A DNA stretch of 64,000 nt from Pseudophaeobacter arcticus DSM 23566. GTDB taxonomy: Bacteria; Pseudomonadota; Alphaproteobacteria; Rhodobacterales; Rhodobacteraceae. The stretch is from assembly GCF_000473205.1 (NCBI RefSeq), contig NZ_KI421507.1:655934-719933 (forward strand), written 5' to 3'. The notes below the pieces were generated by a model that did no database searches, had not been told where the DNA came from, and was given only the letters and a program-made list of their open reading frames with translations. Position numbers and translations under genes: made by a program. Shown here piece after piece: positions 50,640-60,323 of this stretch (position 1 is its first letter; each line of letters starts with the position of its first letter).

Positions 50640-52384
50640 GTTCTGGGCCTTTCTGAGCGGCATGTAGATGTCAGGTCGAGAGCGGACTTGCGGACGGTGG
50701 TCGAAATGTCCATCAGGCCAAGCACCGTGTGAAACAGGTTGTCTTGGCTGACAGGTTGAGCAGTCAGCTTACTCAGGCAGGTATCATCGAGCCGCATGGC
50801 CTGCCGAAACCTTTGCGGCAGCCACATCAGAAAGGGAACTTTGGTCTGGACTTCGGGCGCCATGAACATCGGCGCGGCGTGGAGATACAGCCCGGCTTCG
50901 CCAAGGGATTCACCATGGTCGGACATATAGACCATCGCGGGCAGCACCCGGTCCTGTTCCTGAAGGATCGAGATCGCGCTTGCGAGGATATGATCGGTAT
51001 AGGCGATGGAATTGTCATAGGCGTTTGTGATCTCCGCCTGGGTGCAATAGTCAAATTCAGAAGTTCTGCAATCAGAGGCAAAGGGGCCAAACCCCTGCGG
51101 ATAGCGCAGGTAATAGGCAGGTCCGTGACTGCCGATCATGTGCAACACCAGAACGGTGTCCTCCTGAATGGCTCCGATTTCCTTGTCCAGAGTAGCGAGA
51201 AGAGCTTTGTCGGTGCACTCCCCGCTGGCACAGGCGGCAGGGTCGATAGTGGCGTCGATCCTGCGCGACCCGGTGCGCCGGGCAATTCTCTGATCGCCAG
51301 TATTGTTGTCGACCCAAACGGGCGTGACCCCTGCATGGGACAGGACATCCAGCAGGTTCTCACTGCCCATAAAGCGCTGGTGAGAATAACCCGCCTGCGA
51401 GAACGGGGAAAACATGCAGGGGACAGAGACGGCAGTCGATGTCCCGCAGGAGGAGGTATCGCTGAAATTGAGCACATCAAGCTTTGCCAATTCAGGCGTT
51501 GTGGGGCGGTCGTAGCCGTTGAGGCCAAAGTTCTGCGCGCGTGCGGTTTCGCCGACAAAGATGACCAGCAAAACGGGTTTCTTGGCTGCCAGAAGATCGG
51601 GTCCCTTGGCGGCATCCCGCCCCAGTGGCGCGACCTCTGTATTTCTGGCCCGGACTTCCATTTTCACATAGCGCGCGATGGCGCCGATCGTTGCGCCTGG
51701 CTGGTAGCTGCCCATGAGTTCATGGTGTTCGCGGATGATCGAAACATTTGCCTTGAGGTTGACGAAGAGGAAACCAAAGGTCAGCAGGAAGCTCGCAACC
51801 ACCGTTAGCGGCATTTTCCACAGAAGGTGACGGGCTTTGGGGTAGGTGATACGGGGCCAGTACAGCAGCGCGACGGGCAAAAGGCCGGTGAGTGTCATAT
51901 GGCGCAGATAGGGAAGCGTGATCAATTGACGGGATTCGGCAACGGTTGTGTTCACCACGTTCTGAATCATCAGCTTGTCGATCACGGCACCAAGATGGTC
52001 CTGATACCATGCGGCGGCGGCAGCCAGCAAAATCAGAAGGGCGATAAGCGGGCGCTGCACTCTTGGCAGGCTGAAGAGGCTGAGAGTGAAAAACGTCAGC
52101 ATCCACACCGCACAGGCGAACAATAGGATATTCGCCGGAACGCCATCGAACAATGTGGTCAGGTGACCCCAGAAGACGCTGTTGAAAGCCAGCATCATGT
52201 AGGTGGCCACGATCCCGTTGAGCACTGCAGGCGAGAGCACAGGACGTCGGATCTTCAGTCTGGAAAGAGACGGCCACCGGCCTTTGGCAGTAACATGATC
52301 CTTGGGAGAGACTTTCTCACTTAAAGCTGAATAGGGGCCAGAGGGATCCTTTTCAGCGGGCGAAAGAGTGGTGGCTGTCGTCAT
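50636..52384 (-). CDS. eptA: Lipid A phosphoethanolamine transferase EptA
   Basis: A 582-residue protein: cytoplasmic N-terminus, five membrane helices (about residues 55-215), then a periplasmic alkaline-phosphatase-like domain. Catalytic features: VIFVGETARAQNFGLNGYDRPTTPEL (metal-binding Glu), nucleophilic Thr in SCGTSTAVSVPCMFS, LVLHMIGSHGPAYYLRYP and VYMSDHGESLGEAGLYLH. It transfers phosphoethanolamine from phosphatidylethanolamine to lipid A, lowering negative charge and giving polymyxin resistance. It is divergent from a two-component system (52543-54607), the same arrangement as PmrAB-eptA loci, so that system probably controls it. Confidence 0.95.
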   Translation of the reverse strand: MTTATTLSPAEKDPSGPYSALSEKVSPKDHVTAKGRWPSLSRLKIRRPVLSPAVLNGIVATYMMLAFNSVFWGHLTTLFDGVPANILLFACAVWMLTFFTLSLFSLPRVQRPLIALLILLAAAAAWYQDHLGAVIDKLMIQNVVNTTVAESRQLITLPYLRHMTLTGLLPVALLYWPRITYPKARHLLWKMPLTVVASFLLTFGFLFVNLKANVSIIREHHELMGSYQPGATIGAIARYVKMEVRARNTEVAPLGRDAAKGPDLLAAKKPVLLVIFVGETARAQNFGLNGYDRPTTPELAKLDVLNFSDTSSCGTSTAVSVPCMFSPFSQAGYSHQRFMGSENLLDVLSHAGVTPVWVDNNTGDQRIARRTGSRRIDATIDPAACASGECTDKALLATLDKEIGAIQEDTVLVLHMIGSHGPAYYLRYPQGFGPFASDCRTSEFDYCTQAEITNAYDNSIAYTDHILASAISILQEQDRVLPAMVYMSDHGESLGEAGLYLHAAPMFMAPEVQTKVPFLMWLPQRFRQAMRLDDTCLSKLTAQPVSQDNLFHTVLGLMDISTTVRKSALDLTSTCRSERPRT

Positions 52385-52542
52385 TGGGCGGTATTCCTGC
52401 TCGTGGTGCAGGGGGGGGATAGGACACTAGATGTCACCCGGACCTTGCCCGGATTATACCAATCGGTAATCTTCAGATGGCTTGACGGTTGGACAAACCA
52501 CAGTATTCAAAGATCCATCGTTCCTTTTTGGAAAGCACCTGA

Positions 52543-53214
52543 ATGCGTGTTCTTGTTGTCGAAGATGATCATGAGACGGCTGACTATATCACCAGCAGCC
52601 TTAGGGCTGAGGGGCATCTGGTTGACCATTGCAACAATGGAAAAGACGGGTTTCTGAACGCCCTGGACAATGATTACGACGTCATGGTCTTTGATCGGAT
52701 GCTGCCGGGACTGGACGGGCTGACGCTGATAAAATCGGTGCGCGGTGCCGGTGTCGACACCCCCATTATGTTTCTCAGCGCGATGGATGGCATCAATGAC
52801 CGGGTCGAAGGGTTGCAGGCCGGCTCGGACGATTACCTGATAAAGCCGTTTTCTTATCACGAGCTGTCTGCCCGACTGACAGCACTGGTCCGCCGTCCGC
52901 CGCTGAAGGCGGAGGAAACCATTCTGCGGGTGGCCGACCTTGAAATGAACTTGATCCGTCGCACGGTTTCCCGTGACGGCACCCCCATCGACCTGCAACC
53001 GCGTGAGTTTGGTTTGCTAGAATACCTGATGCGCAATGCGGACAGGGTTTTGACCCGGACCATGCTGCTGGAGGCCGTGTGGGACTTCCATTTCGACCCC
53101 AAGACAAGCGTGGTCGAAACCCATATCAGCAGGCTTCGCAACAAAATTGACAAGCCCTTTTCGGTGGAACTGATACACACCATCCGCGGTGCGGGGTACA
53201 GCCTGCATGAATAA
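52543..53214 (+). CDS. OmpR-family response regulator
   Basis: A 223-residue response regulator. Receiver domain residues 1-118 with acidic pair EDD (7-9), phosphorylated D51 in VFDRMLPG, LSAMDG and the Lys in DYLIKPF; DNA-binding winged helix from about 125 (LQPREFGLLEYLMRNADRVLTR, VVETHISRLRNKIDK, IRGAGYSLHE). It overlaps the histidine kinase gene by eight bases. The divergent eptA-dgkA genes suggest a PmrA-like role, but an enterobacterial-type PmrA box was not found in the intergenic region. Confidence 0.93.
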   Translation: MRVLVVEDDHETADYITSSLRAEGHLVDHCNNGKDGFLNALDNDYDVMVFDRMLPGLDGLTLIKSVRGAGVDTPIMFLSAMDGINDRVEGLQAGSDDYLIKPFSYHELSARLTALVRRPPLKAEETILRVADLEMNLIRRTVSRDGTPIDLQPREFGLLEYLMRNADRVLTRTMLLEAVWDFHFDPKTSVVETHISRLRNKIDKPFSVELIHTIRGAGYSLHE

Positions 53215-54607
53215 AACCCCACTCTTGAACCGTCTGCGCCGTTCAACCTCGGTCCGGCTATCGCTCCGGTTTGCCCTCCTCTATTCCCTGCTTACCGCCC
53301 TGGTCTTTGCAGTGGCCTACAAGATGGCGGACTATGAAATCACCCATTGGATCAAGGACCAGCTGATCGAGGAAGAGGCCGTTTTTGTAGGGACTTACAA
53401 TACGCGGGGGCTTGATGGCGTGATTGCGGATCTGGAGGCATACGGCATCTTCAATTTCGAAGACAACCGCATCTCACTGCTCTTGGATGCGGATGGCCGC
53501 CGCCTTGCCGGAAATGTAAGCAGGATCGCTGGAGATGTTGCATCCGGCTATGCGGATGCCTCTGCCATCGCGTTCATCGGTCCCGATGAAAATGACAGCT
53601 TCGGCTTTGTCCTGCGTAATATTCCGCTTGGTTCAAACACCCTCGTTCTTGGCACAAGCACATATTTGCAGGCCGAGTTGCTCGAAGGACTTGGTGGCGG
53701 GCTGCTCACCGGATTTATCTTCACGCTCATGGTCGGTGCAGGAGCCGGCATTGCTGTCGGCCGCCGCACAGAACATCGTTTACGGCAGGTGTCCAGCACG
53801 CTTAACCATGTGGCAAATGGGGATCTGGAGGCCCGGGTGCCGCTTGGCAGAAATGACGCTGATGATCTTTCACGGCTTTCCGCTGAAATAAACAGGACCA
53901 TTAGCCAGCTACAGCAACTGGTTGACAGTCAGAAACAGATTTCCGCCGATATCGCGCATGATTTGCGCACCCCCATGCAACGAATTTGGCAAAGACTCGA
54001 AGCGATAGGCCAATCCCCAGAATTGCCCGAAGCGCTGGCTGGAGATGTTTATGAAACCATCGATGCTGCCGACGATCTGATCGAGACCTTTCACGCGCTG
54101 TTGCGGATTTCACAGATTGAAGCCGGAGCGCGACGGGAGAATTTCAGCCAGATCGACCTCATCGCCGTGCTGAACCGCATAGAGGACGCATATGGGGTTG
54201 TCGCAGAGGAAAAAAATCAAACACTGACCTTCGCCGTTGGCCCAAACCCCCTGAGCGTTTTGGGAGATCAGCAATTGCTCACCCAGATGATGGCAAATGT
54301 CATTGAAAATGCCCTGCGCCACTGTCCGCCGGCCGCACGCATAGAGGTTGCACTTTTTTTAAGGAACGATGGGGTTGTCTTTACTGTTTCAGATAATGGC
54401 CAAGGTATTCCCGAGCAGGAAAGACAAAAAGTCTTTCGCCGGTTTTATCGGGTGGAAAAGAGCCGGACAACGCCGGGCAACGGGCTTGGCCTAAGCCTGG
54501 TCAAAGCGATTGCTGACCTGCATAGCGCAGTCATTTTGTTGTCTGACAATCGTCCTGGGCTGAATGTGACGGTCACATTTCCAAAAACATCCGAAACCGT
54601 CAACTGA
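53207..54607 (+). CDS. Sensor histidine kinase
   Basis: A 466-residue inner-membrane kinase. Two membrane helices (about 18-38 and 162-184) flank a periplasmic domain of about 120 residues; then HAMP (RRTEHRLRQVSSTLNHVANGDLEARVPL), dimerisation/phosphoacceptor helix with H251 in SADIAHDLRTPMQRI, and ATPase boxes N (MANVIENALRHCP), G1 (FTVSDNGQGIPEQE) and G2 (GNGLGLSLVKAI). The start at 53207 overlaps the regulator gene; the GTG/ATG at 53189 is less likely. The periplasmic sensor has no recognisable fold, so the signal is unknown. Confidence 0.93.
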   Translation: MNKTPLLNRLRRSTSVRLSLRFALLYSLLTALVFAVAYKMADYEITHWIKDQLIEEEAVFVGTYNTRGLDGVIADLEAYGIFNFEDNRISLLLDADGRRLAGNVSRIAGDVASGYADASAIAFIGPDENDSFGFVLRNIPLGSNTLVLGTSTYLQAELLEGLGGGLLTGFIFTLMVGAGAGIAVGRRTEHRLRQVSSTLNHVANGDLEARVPLGRNDADDLSRLSAEINRTISQLQQLVDSQKQISADIAHDLRTPMQRIWQRLEAIGQSPELPEALAGDVYETIDAADDLIETFHALLRISQIEAGARRENFSQIDLIAVLNRIEDAYGVVAEEKNQTLTFAVGPNPLSVLGDQQLLTQMMANVIENALRHCPPAARIEVALFLRNDGVVFTVSDNGQGIPEQERQKVFRRFYRVEKSRTTPGNGLGLSLVKAIADLHSAVILLSDNRPGLNVTVTFPKTSETVN

Positions 54608-54700
54608 CCTATTTGCCCCTCACCTGCAAGTGGTTCGTCCCCCTGTGCAAGCGACCCCGAGTGCCTGAGCAACTTCACTGCCAGTCTCGTCGGCCCCCAA

Positions 54701-55171
54701 TCAGGGGGATCGTATCGAACATGCCCCGGGCGTGTCAGGCTGCATGGCGAGCAAATCCATCAAACCACAATTCCCGCGGACAAGATCGTCCAGCGTGACC
54801 AAGTCCAACTCGTGATAAAAGGCCTCGAGCGCGCGAGCAACATAGCTGCGCAGGCGGCAGGAAGCTGACAATGGGCAGGTGTTTCGGTTTTCGTCAAAGC
54901 ATTCTGCAAACGGGATGTCAGTTTCGAAAATTCGGAACACGGTGCCGATTGAAATCCGGCTTGCAGGTTTGGCCAGTCGAATGCCGCCGGTTCGCCCCCG
55001 AAGGGTTTCAAGATACCCTGCGACCTGGAGCTGCTGAACAACACGCGCGGCATGATTGATTGACGCATTGCACCGCTCTGCAAGGTCAGAGGTCCGCACC
55101 AAGTGCCCGTCGTTCGCCGCGCATAGCATCAGCGCCCGCGCGGCAAGATTTGTTCGTGTCGTCAAACGCAT
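54701..55171 (-). CDS. nsrR: Rrf2-family regulator, NsrR-like
   Basis: A 156-residue winged-helix regulator. The N-terminal helix-turn-helix is RTSDLAERCNASINHAARVVQQLQVAGYLETLRG with the conserved wing GRTGGIRLAKP. Three cysteines, C91, C99 and C105 (ECFDENRNTC, then SASC), sit where NsrR holds its NO-sensing iron-sulfur cluster. It lies between the nor and cyd genes and is divergent from cydD, so NO-dependent control of cytochrome bd and of its own gene is likely. RirA or another Rrf2 subgroup is possible, as the spacing is slightly longer than in E. coli NsrR. The gene symbol is tentative. Confidence 0.75.
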   Translation of the reverse strand: MRLTTRTNLAARALMLCAANDGHLVRTSDLAERCNASINHAARVVQQLQVAGYLETLRGRTGGIRLAKPASRISIGTVFRIFETDIPFAECFDENRNTCPLSASCRLRSYVARALEAFYHELDLVTLDDLVRGNCGLMDLLAMQPDTPGACSIRSP

Positions 55172-55221
55172 TCGGCTTCCTCTTGTTGACCTCTTTATTT
55201 CACATCAAAGATACCAGTTTA

Positions 55222-55235
55222 TTGATGCAGATCAC
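55222..55235. promoter_or_regulatory. FNR-type box between the Rrf2 gene and cydD
   Basis: TTGATGCAGATCAC matches TTGAT-N4-ATCAA at nine of ten defined positions. It lies 40 bases before the cydD start and 50 bases from the Rrf2 gene start, so it could serve either. Confidence 0.7.
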
Positions 55236-55275
55236 GTTGGATCCGGATGAAATGCCTTAGCTGGCGATATGAGAA

Positions 55276-56922
55276 ATGAAAGTATTGCACATGGCGCCAG
55301 CGGGCACTCTGACTGAAGCAGGTTTCCGGGACAGCCGGATTGGCGGCGCGCAGGCCGTTGCCGCGAACCTGATCTGGCTGCTACAGGCGTGGGTGATTGC
55401 ATCGGTTTTGGCCTCCCTGCTGACTGGAGAGGCGGTATCCGAATGGGCAATGGCGCTGGCTTTTTTGGGCCTTGGGTTTGTTCGCGCAGCCCTGAGCAAA
55501 TCAGCGCAGCTGCACTTGAGTGCGGCTGCCGAAACCAAAATTCAGGCATTGCGGGCGGAATTGGTCACAGTGGAAACCACTAGCGCAGGCCCATCGAGGT
55601 TTGGCGGCGCTGGGTCCATCGCGGCCTTGGCTACTGAAAAGCTGGAGACGCTGCGCCCCTATTTGCTCAGGTACAAACCAGCGCGGTTGCGGGTGATGGT
55701 TGTTCCCCTGGTGATTCTTGCCATTGCGATGTGGTTCAGTTGGGCCGCCGCCGTTGTCTTGTTGGTGGCCGGACCGTTGATCCCCCTGTTTATGGCCTTG
55801 GTTGGCTGGGCAGCAAAAGAGGCGAGCACGCGCCAGGTGGTCGAGATCGGATCACTCAATGACCTTTTGGCAGATCGACTGGCGGCGCTGTCGGATCTGA
55901 AACTGATCGGTGCGGGGCAGCAGGTGATTGCCGATTTCACCTCGGCCTCTGACAGCCTTAGGGAACGAACCATGGCCGTTCTGCGCATCGCGTTTTTATC
56001 TTCAACCGTATTGGAGCTGTTCTCGGCCCTGGGCGTCGCAATGATTGCCGTCTGGGTCGGGTTTTCGCTTTTAGGTGAAATCGGCTGGGGCTCTTGGGGC
56101 ACGCCTTTGACGCCGTTTGCCGGGATCTACCTTTTGCTTCTCACTCCAGATTTTTTTCAGCCGCTGCGAGATCTTGCAGCAGCCTGGCATGACAAATCAT
56201 CTGCTGATGCCGTGCTGGAGGAATTGGACAGTTGGCGGAGCGACATGCGCCAGCCGTTGTTGGGGGCGGGCGCGAGTGTTGCGCCGCTCCCATTCAAGGG
56301 GCTGACGCTGTGCGACCTGGCCTACCTGCATAAGGATCATCGTATCACCTATCCGGATTTGGAAATCCAGCCGGGCGAAAGCCTTGCCGTAACCGGGCAA
56401 AGTGGCGCAGGAAAGACAACGCTACTGCGGCTCATTGCTGGGTTGGAGAAACCAACGTCGGGCAGGATCCAGATTGGCGAGGTCACGTTGAGCGGGGCGA
56501 ACGCGGATGCCTGGCGTGCGTCAATGGGCTGGATGCCACAAACATCTCGGTTTCTGGGCCGGTCGCTGCGCCACAATATCGGGTTTGGCGAGGACCTGGA
56601 CCTAGACGTGTTAGACAGGACATATGTTGCACCGATCATTGCGACGCTTTCGAACGGAGACCTTACGTCGCTGGGGGAATCTGGTGCTGGCCTGTCTGGA
56701 GGAGAGGCGCGTCGGGTGATGCTGGCCCGGGCCCTGCATCGGCGGCCCGAGGTGGTTTTGGCAGACGAACCGACAGCTGACCTGGATGCGGACACCGCCC
56801 AAAACATCATCGACGGACTGCTGGCCTATGTGGCAGAGGGCGGAACGTTGATCGCTGCAACCCATGATCCCCGCTTGATCTCGCAGATGCAAAGGCAGGT
56901 CAGATTGAGTGCAGGCACATGA
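55276..56922 (+). CDS. cydD: CydD, ABC exporter subunit for cytochrome bd assembly
   Basis: A 548-residue half-transporter: six membrane helices in the first 310 residues, then an ATPase domain with Walker [14 protein letters not shown], signature LSGGEARRVMLARAL and Walker B EVVLADEPTADLD. With CydC it exports cysteine/glutathione and moves heme-linked redox balance, and is needed for assembly of cytochrome bd. The cydC start overlaps its stop (bases 56919-56922). An FNR-type site lies just upstream. Confidence 0.95.
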   Translation: MKVLHMAPAGTLTEAGFRDSRIGGAQAVAANLIWLLQAWVIASVLASLLTGEAVSEWAMALAFLGLGFVRAALSKSAQLHLSAAAETKIQALRAELVTVETTSAGPSRFGGAGSIAALATEKLETLRPYLLRYKPARLRVMVVPLVILAIAMWFSWAAAVVLLVAGPLIPLFMALVGWAAKEASTRQVVEIGSLNDLLADRLAALSDLKLIGAGQQVIADFTSASDSLRERTMAVLRIAFLSSTVLELFSALGVAMIAVWVGFSLLGEIGWGSWGTPLTPFAGIYLLLLTPDFFQPLRDLAAAWHDKSSADAVLEELDSWRSDMRQPLLGAGASVAPLPFKGLTLCDLAYLHKDHRITYPDLEIQPGESLAVTGQSGAGKTTLLRLIAGLEKPTSGRIQIGEVTLSGANADAWRASMGWMPQTSRFLGRSLRHNIGFGEDLDLDVLDRTYVAPIIATLSNGDLTSLGESGAGLSGGEARRVMLARALHRRPEVVLADEPTADLDADTAQNIIDGLLAYVAEGGTLIAATHDPRLISQMQRQVRLSAGT

Positions 56923-58589
56923 AATTACTAATGAAAATATCCATTTTCCTTCTGAAGGATGAGCGCCGGGCCTTTGTTCAGGGCTTGGTGCTATCGCTTT
57001 GCGTTCTGGTCATGGGTCTTGCCCTTCTGGCGCTGTCAGGCTGGTTCATTACTGCTGCTGCGGCGGCGGGGATGATTGGGCTGGGCACGCTCTTCAACGT
57101 CTTTGCACCCTCGGCAATGGTGCGGTTTCTGGCTCTGGGGCGGACAGCCGCCCGGTACGGAGAGCGTTTGACAACCCATGATGCAACCTTGCGAATGTTG
57201 TCAAATCTCCGCGTCCGGCTACTGTCCGGAGTCCTGTCATCGCCGTACAGGCAGCTTGAGCGACTTCGCGCCAGTGTCTTTCTCAATCGTGTGACCGCCG
57301 ATATTGATGCGCTTGACGGTCTGGCGTTGCGACTCCTGCTGCCGGGGGGCGCTGGTTTGGCTGTGATTGTCTTGACCGCCGGTGTCGTTGGCATGCTTGT
57401 GCATCCCTCTGTCGCATTGGGTCTCCTTGTTGGGTATGGGCTTGTCCCAACTGTGATTTTTATCTTGGGGCAATCTTATGCGAAAGGCCCTTCGCGGCGA
57501 ACCGAAGCGGGGATGCAGGCGCTGCGGAGCCGGATAATTGACCTTATCACCGCGCGCGAAGAGTTGGTGGCATTTGGACAGATGCAAAACGCACAGACCA
57601 ATGTGGGCAAGGCCGCAGGCTACCAATCAAAGGGGCAGGCGGCGGTTGAAAGGGGGGAGCGGCAGACCGGGTTTTGGCTTGAGCTGATTGGGTGGGCTGT
57701 TGTGTCTCTGTCGCTTGGGATTGGTGCATCACTGACACAATCTGGTGAGATTTCACCTGCGCAGGCGGCTATTGGTATTTTTGCGGCGCTGGCCCTGTCC
57801 GAAGTGGTGGCGCCCGTGCGCCGCGCATTGTCCGAAATTGGCAAGATGCAGTCGGCAGCAAAACGAATTGTTCCGCTGGTGGACGGCGCTGCAAAACCGG
57901 CGCTTGCGGAGCCGTGCGATCTCTCTCGCGCGTCTCTCGCTTGCGAGGCCCTGGTTGCCAGGCGTGGACCAGGGGGGCATGCCTTGTTTTCGCCGCTTAG
58001 CTTTCATGCAGAGCCTGGGAACACCGTGGCATTGACTGGCCGCAGTGGCTGTGGAAAGTCCACAGTATTGCTGATTGCAGCGGGTCAGATCCTGCCAAGC
58101 AGCGGCCGAATGTCCTTTGGCGGAAGGTCACCACATCAAATGGCGACCAAGGTCCGGACCGGTGGTATTGCAATGGTTTCGCAGCGACATGCTTTGGTGG
58201 CCGGGACCGTGGCCGAAAATCTTCGACTGGTCGCCCCGGCGGCTTCGGATGCTGAGCTTTGGGAGGTTTTGGAGGCCACTGAGCTTGCGCAGACGGTGCG
58301 CACCAAAGGTGGCCTTGATGCCCGTCTTGCGTTTCGTGGTGCAGGTTTGTCAGGCGGTGAGGCGCGGCGGTTGGTCCTGGCCCGCGCATTGTTACGCAGG
58401 CCGGACCTGTTGCTGCTGGATGAGCCCACCGAAGGGCTGGATGCACCGATGGCGAAATCTGTTCTGGCGGGGCTGCGCCAGGTTTTGCCAAATGCGATCA
58501 TTCTGATGGCGGCCCATCGACCCGAAGAAATGGCTTTTGCAGACCAGGTCATCCCGCTTGTTTCGACACCGGCGCAGAATTTGCGATAA
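56919..58589 (+). CDS. cydC: CydC, ABC exporter subunit for cytochrome bd assembly
   Basis: A 556-residue half-transporter with six membrane helices (the first in LSLCVLVMGLALLALSGWFITAA) and an ATPase domain: Walker A GRSGCGKSTVLLI, signature LSGGEARRLVLARAL, Walker B LLLLDEPTEGLD. The TAARYGERLTTHDATLRMLSNLRVRLL segment is the CydC coupling region. It forms the CydDC heterodimer with the product of the overlapping upstream gene. A perfect FNR site lies between it and cydA. Confidence 0.95.
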   Translation: MKLLMKISIFLLKDERRAFVQGLVLSLCVLVMGLALLALSGWFITAAAAAGMIGLGTLFNVFAPSAMVRFLALGRTAARYGERLTTHDATLRMLSNLRVRLLSGVLSSPYRQLERLRASVFLNRVTADIDALDGLALRLLLPGGAGLAVIVLTAGVVGMLVHPSVALGLLVGYGLVPTVIFILGQSYAKGPSRRTEAGMQALRSRIIDLITAREELVAFGQMQNAQTNVGKAAGYQSKGQAAVERGERQTGFWLELIGWAVVSLSLGIGASLTQSGEISPAQAAIGIFAALALSEVVAPVRRALSEIGKMQSAAKRIVPLVDGAAKPALAEPCDLSRASLACEALVARRGPGGHALFSPLSFHAEPGNTVALTGRSGCGKSTVLLIAAGQILPSSGRMSFGGRSPHQMATKVRTGGIAMVSQRHALVAGTVAENLRLVAPAASDAELWEVLEATELAQTVRTKGGLDARLAFRGAGLSGGEARRLVLARALLRRPDLLLLDEPTEGLDAPMAKSVLAGLRQVLPNAIILMAAHRPEEMAFADQVIPLVSTPAQNLR

Positions 58590-58611
58590 TTTGCATTCAA
58601 GATGCGGGTTA

Positions 58612-58625
58612 TTGATATAGATCAA
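58612..58625. promoter_or_regulatory. Perfect FNR box upstream of cydA
   Basis: TTGATATAGATCAA is a complete match to TTGAT-N4-ATCAA, 80 bases before the cydA start and 23 bases after cydC. It points to low-oxygen activation of a separate cydABX transcript by an FNR/FnrL-type regulator. Confidence 0.88.
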
Positions 58626-58704
58626 AAAAAACATCCAAAAATCAGAATATGAACATTTAAGACGTATCCATGATGCGTATTATAGCTATTCAAGGAGTCC
58701 CCCG

Positions 58705-60318
58705 ATGGAGATCGGACTGGTCGAGCTGTCACGCATGCAGTTTGCGCTGACTGCGATGTATCACTTTCTCTTCGTGCCGCTGACGCTGGGTCTGTCGATC
58801 CTCGTGGCGATCATGGAGACCGTCTATGTCATGACGAATCGTCCCATCTGGCGGCAGATGACCAAATTTTGGGGCTCACTGTTTGGCATCAACTTTGTGT
58901 TGGGTGTTGCCACCGGGATCACGATGGAGTTCCAGTTCGGCATGAACTGGAGCTACTACAGCCATTATGTTGGCGACATTTTTGGTGCGCCGCTGGCGAT
59001 GGAAGGTCTGATGGCCTTCTTCCTTGAAGCGACATTTGTCGGCCTGTTCTTTTTTGGTTGGGATAAGCTGAGCAAGGTTCAGCACATGGGGGTCACCTGG
59101 CTGGTCGCCATTGGATCAAACTTTTCCGCGCTATGGATTTTGATCGCCAACGGCTGGATGCAGAACCCGGTCGGGGCTGAATTCAATCCTGATACCATGC
59201 GCATGGAGATGACCTCGTTCTATGACGTTCTGTTCAACGAGGTGGCACAAGCAAAATTCGTACATACCGTGTCCGCCGGTTATGTCACGGCCTCAGTCTT
59301 TGTCTTGGGGGTCTCGGCGCTTTACCTGATTCAGAACAAGCACAGAGATCTGGCCCGGCGATCAATTGCGGTATCATCCGCTTTTGGTCTGGCTGCGGCG
59401 ATGTCGGTGGTCGTCCTTGGTGACGAGTCTGGCTATTCGGCCAGCCATACACAAAAAATGAAACTCGCCGCAATTGAAGCAATGTGGGAAACCCACGACG
59501 CTCCCGCCCCTTTTACGGCCATTGGCTTTCCGGACCAGGAGGCGCGTGAAACCCACTATGCTGTGGAAATCCCTTGGGCGATGGGCCTGATTGGCACCCG
59601 CAGCTTGACCAAGGAAATCCCGGGTATCAATGAACTTGTCGCCGAATCCGAGGACCGGATCCGAGCAGGCCTGATCGCATATGACGCGCTGATGACCATT
59701 CGAAAGCGACGCGACAGGACACCGCAAGACGTGCGGGACAGGTTTGAGACGCATTCCGGCAATCTTGGCTTTGCCCTGCTGCTCAAGCGCTACGCCGATG
59801 ACCCGCGCGACGCAACAGAGGCCCAGATCAAGATGGCGGCGGACGATACGATTCCCGGCGTGGCACCACTCTTTTGGGCGTTCCGGATCATGGTTGCGCT
59901 TGGTTTCAGCTTTATCGGGGTGATGGCCTATTTCTTCTATCGCGCCTCGTTCCGACAAATGCAGTTCCCACGCTGGTCGCTCTATGCGGCCGTTGCCATC
60001 ATCCCAACACCGTGGATTGCGGCAGAGCTGGGGTGGTTCGTGGCTGAATTTGGACGCCAGCCCTGGACCGTGGACGGCGTGTTGCCCACGGCATTGAGCC
60101 TGTCCCACCTCAGCATCGCCGATCTGTTGATCACGCTTGCTGGGTTCCTCATCTTCTATTCAGTCCTCTTTGTGATCGAGATAAAACTGATGGTGAAATA
60201 CATCCGCAAGGGGCCGTTTCTGGACGTGGATGAGACCAACGCCTGGCAGCAACGTCACGCGGCACGGCTGCGGTCTGATGCCCGCCTTTCCTCTCCATCT
60301 GCCACATCTGCGGAGTAA
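58705..60318 (+). CDS. cydA: Cytochrome bd ubiquinol oxidase subunit I
   Basis: A 537-residue inner-membrane subunit with nine helices. Heme ligands: H in LTAMYHFLFVPLT, H in KFVHTVSAGYVTAS and Met in FWAFRIMVALGFS. The quinol-binding loop is present with GDESGYSASHTQKMKLAAIEAMWET, and the loop is of the long type, as in E. coli bd-I. It oxidises ubiquinol and reduces oxygen with high affinity, and tolerates NO. Next gene cydB is six bases away. An AAGGAGTCCCCCG ribosome site precedes the ATG. Confidence 0.97.
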   Translation: MEIGLVELSRMQFALTAMYHFLFVPLTLGLSILVAIMETVYVMTNRPIWRQMTKFWGSLFGINFVLGVATGITMEFQFGMNWSYYSHYVGDIFGAPLAMEGLMAFFLEATFVGLFFFGWDKLSKVQHMGVTWLVAIGSNFSALWILIANGWMQNPVGAEFNPDTMRMEMTSFYDVLFNEVAQAKFVHTVSAGYVTASVFVLGVSALYLIQNKHRDLARRSIAVSSAFGLAAAMSVVVLGDESGYSASHTQKMKLAAIEAMWETHDAPAPFTAIGFPDQEARETHYAVEIPWAMGLIGTRSLTKEIPGINELVAESEDRIRAGLIAYDALMTIRKRRDRTPQDVRDRFETHSGNLGFALLLKRYADDPRDATEAQIKMAADDTIPGVAPLFWAFRIMVALGFSFIGVMAYFFYRASFRQMQFPRWSLYAAVAIIPTPWIAAELGWFVAEFGRQPWTVDGVLPTALSLSHLSIADLLITLAGFLIFYSVLFVIEIKLMVKYIRKGPFLDVDETNAWQQRHAARLRSDARLSSPSATSAE

Positions 60319-60323
60319 GATAG

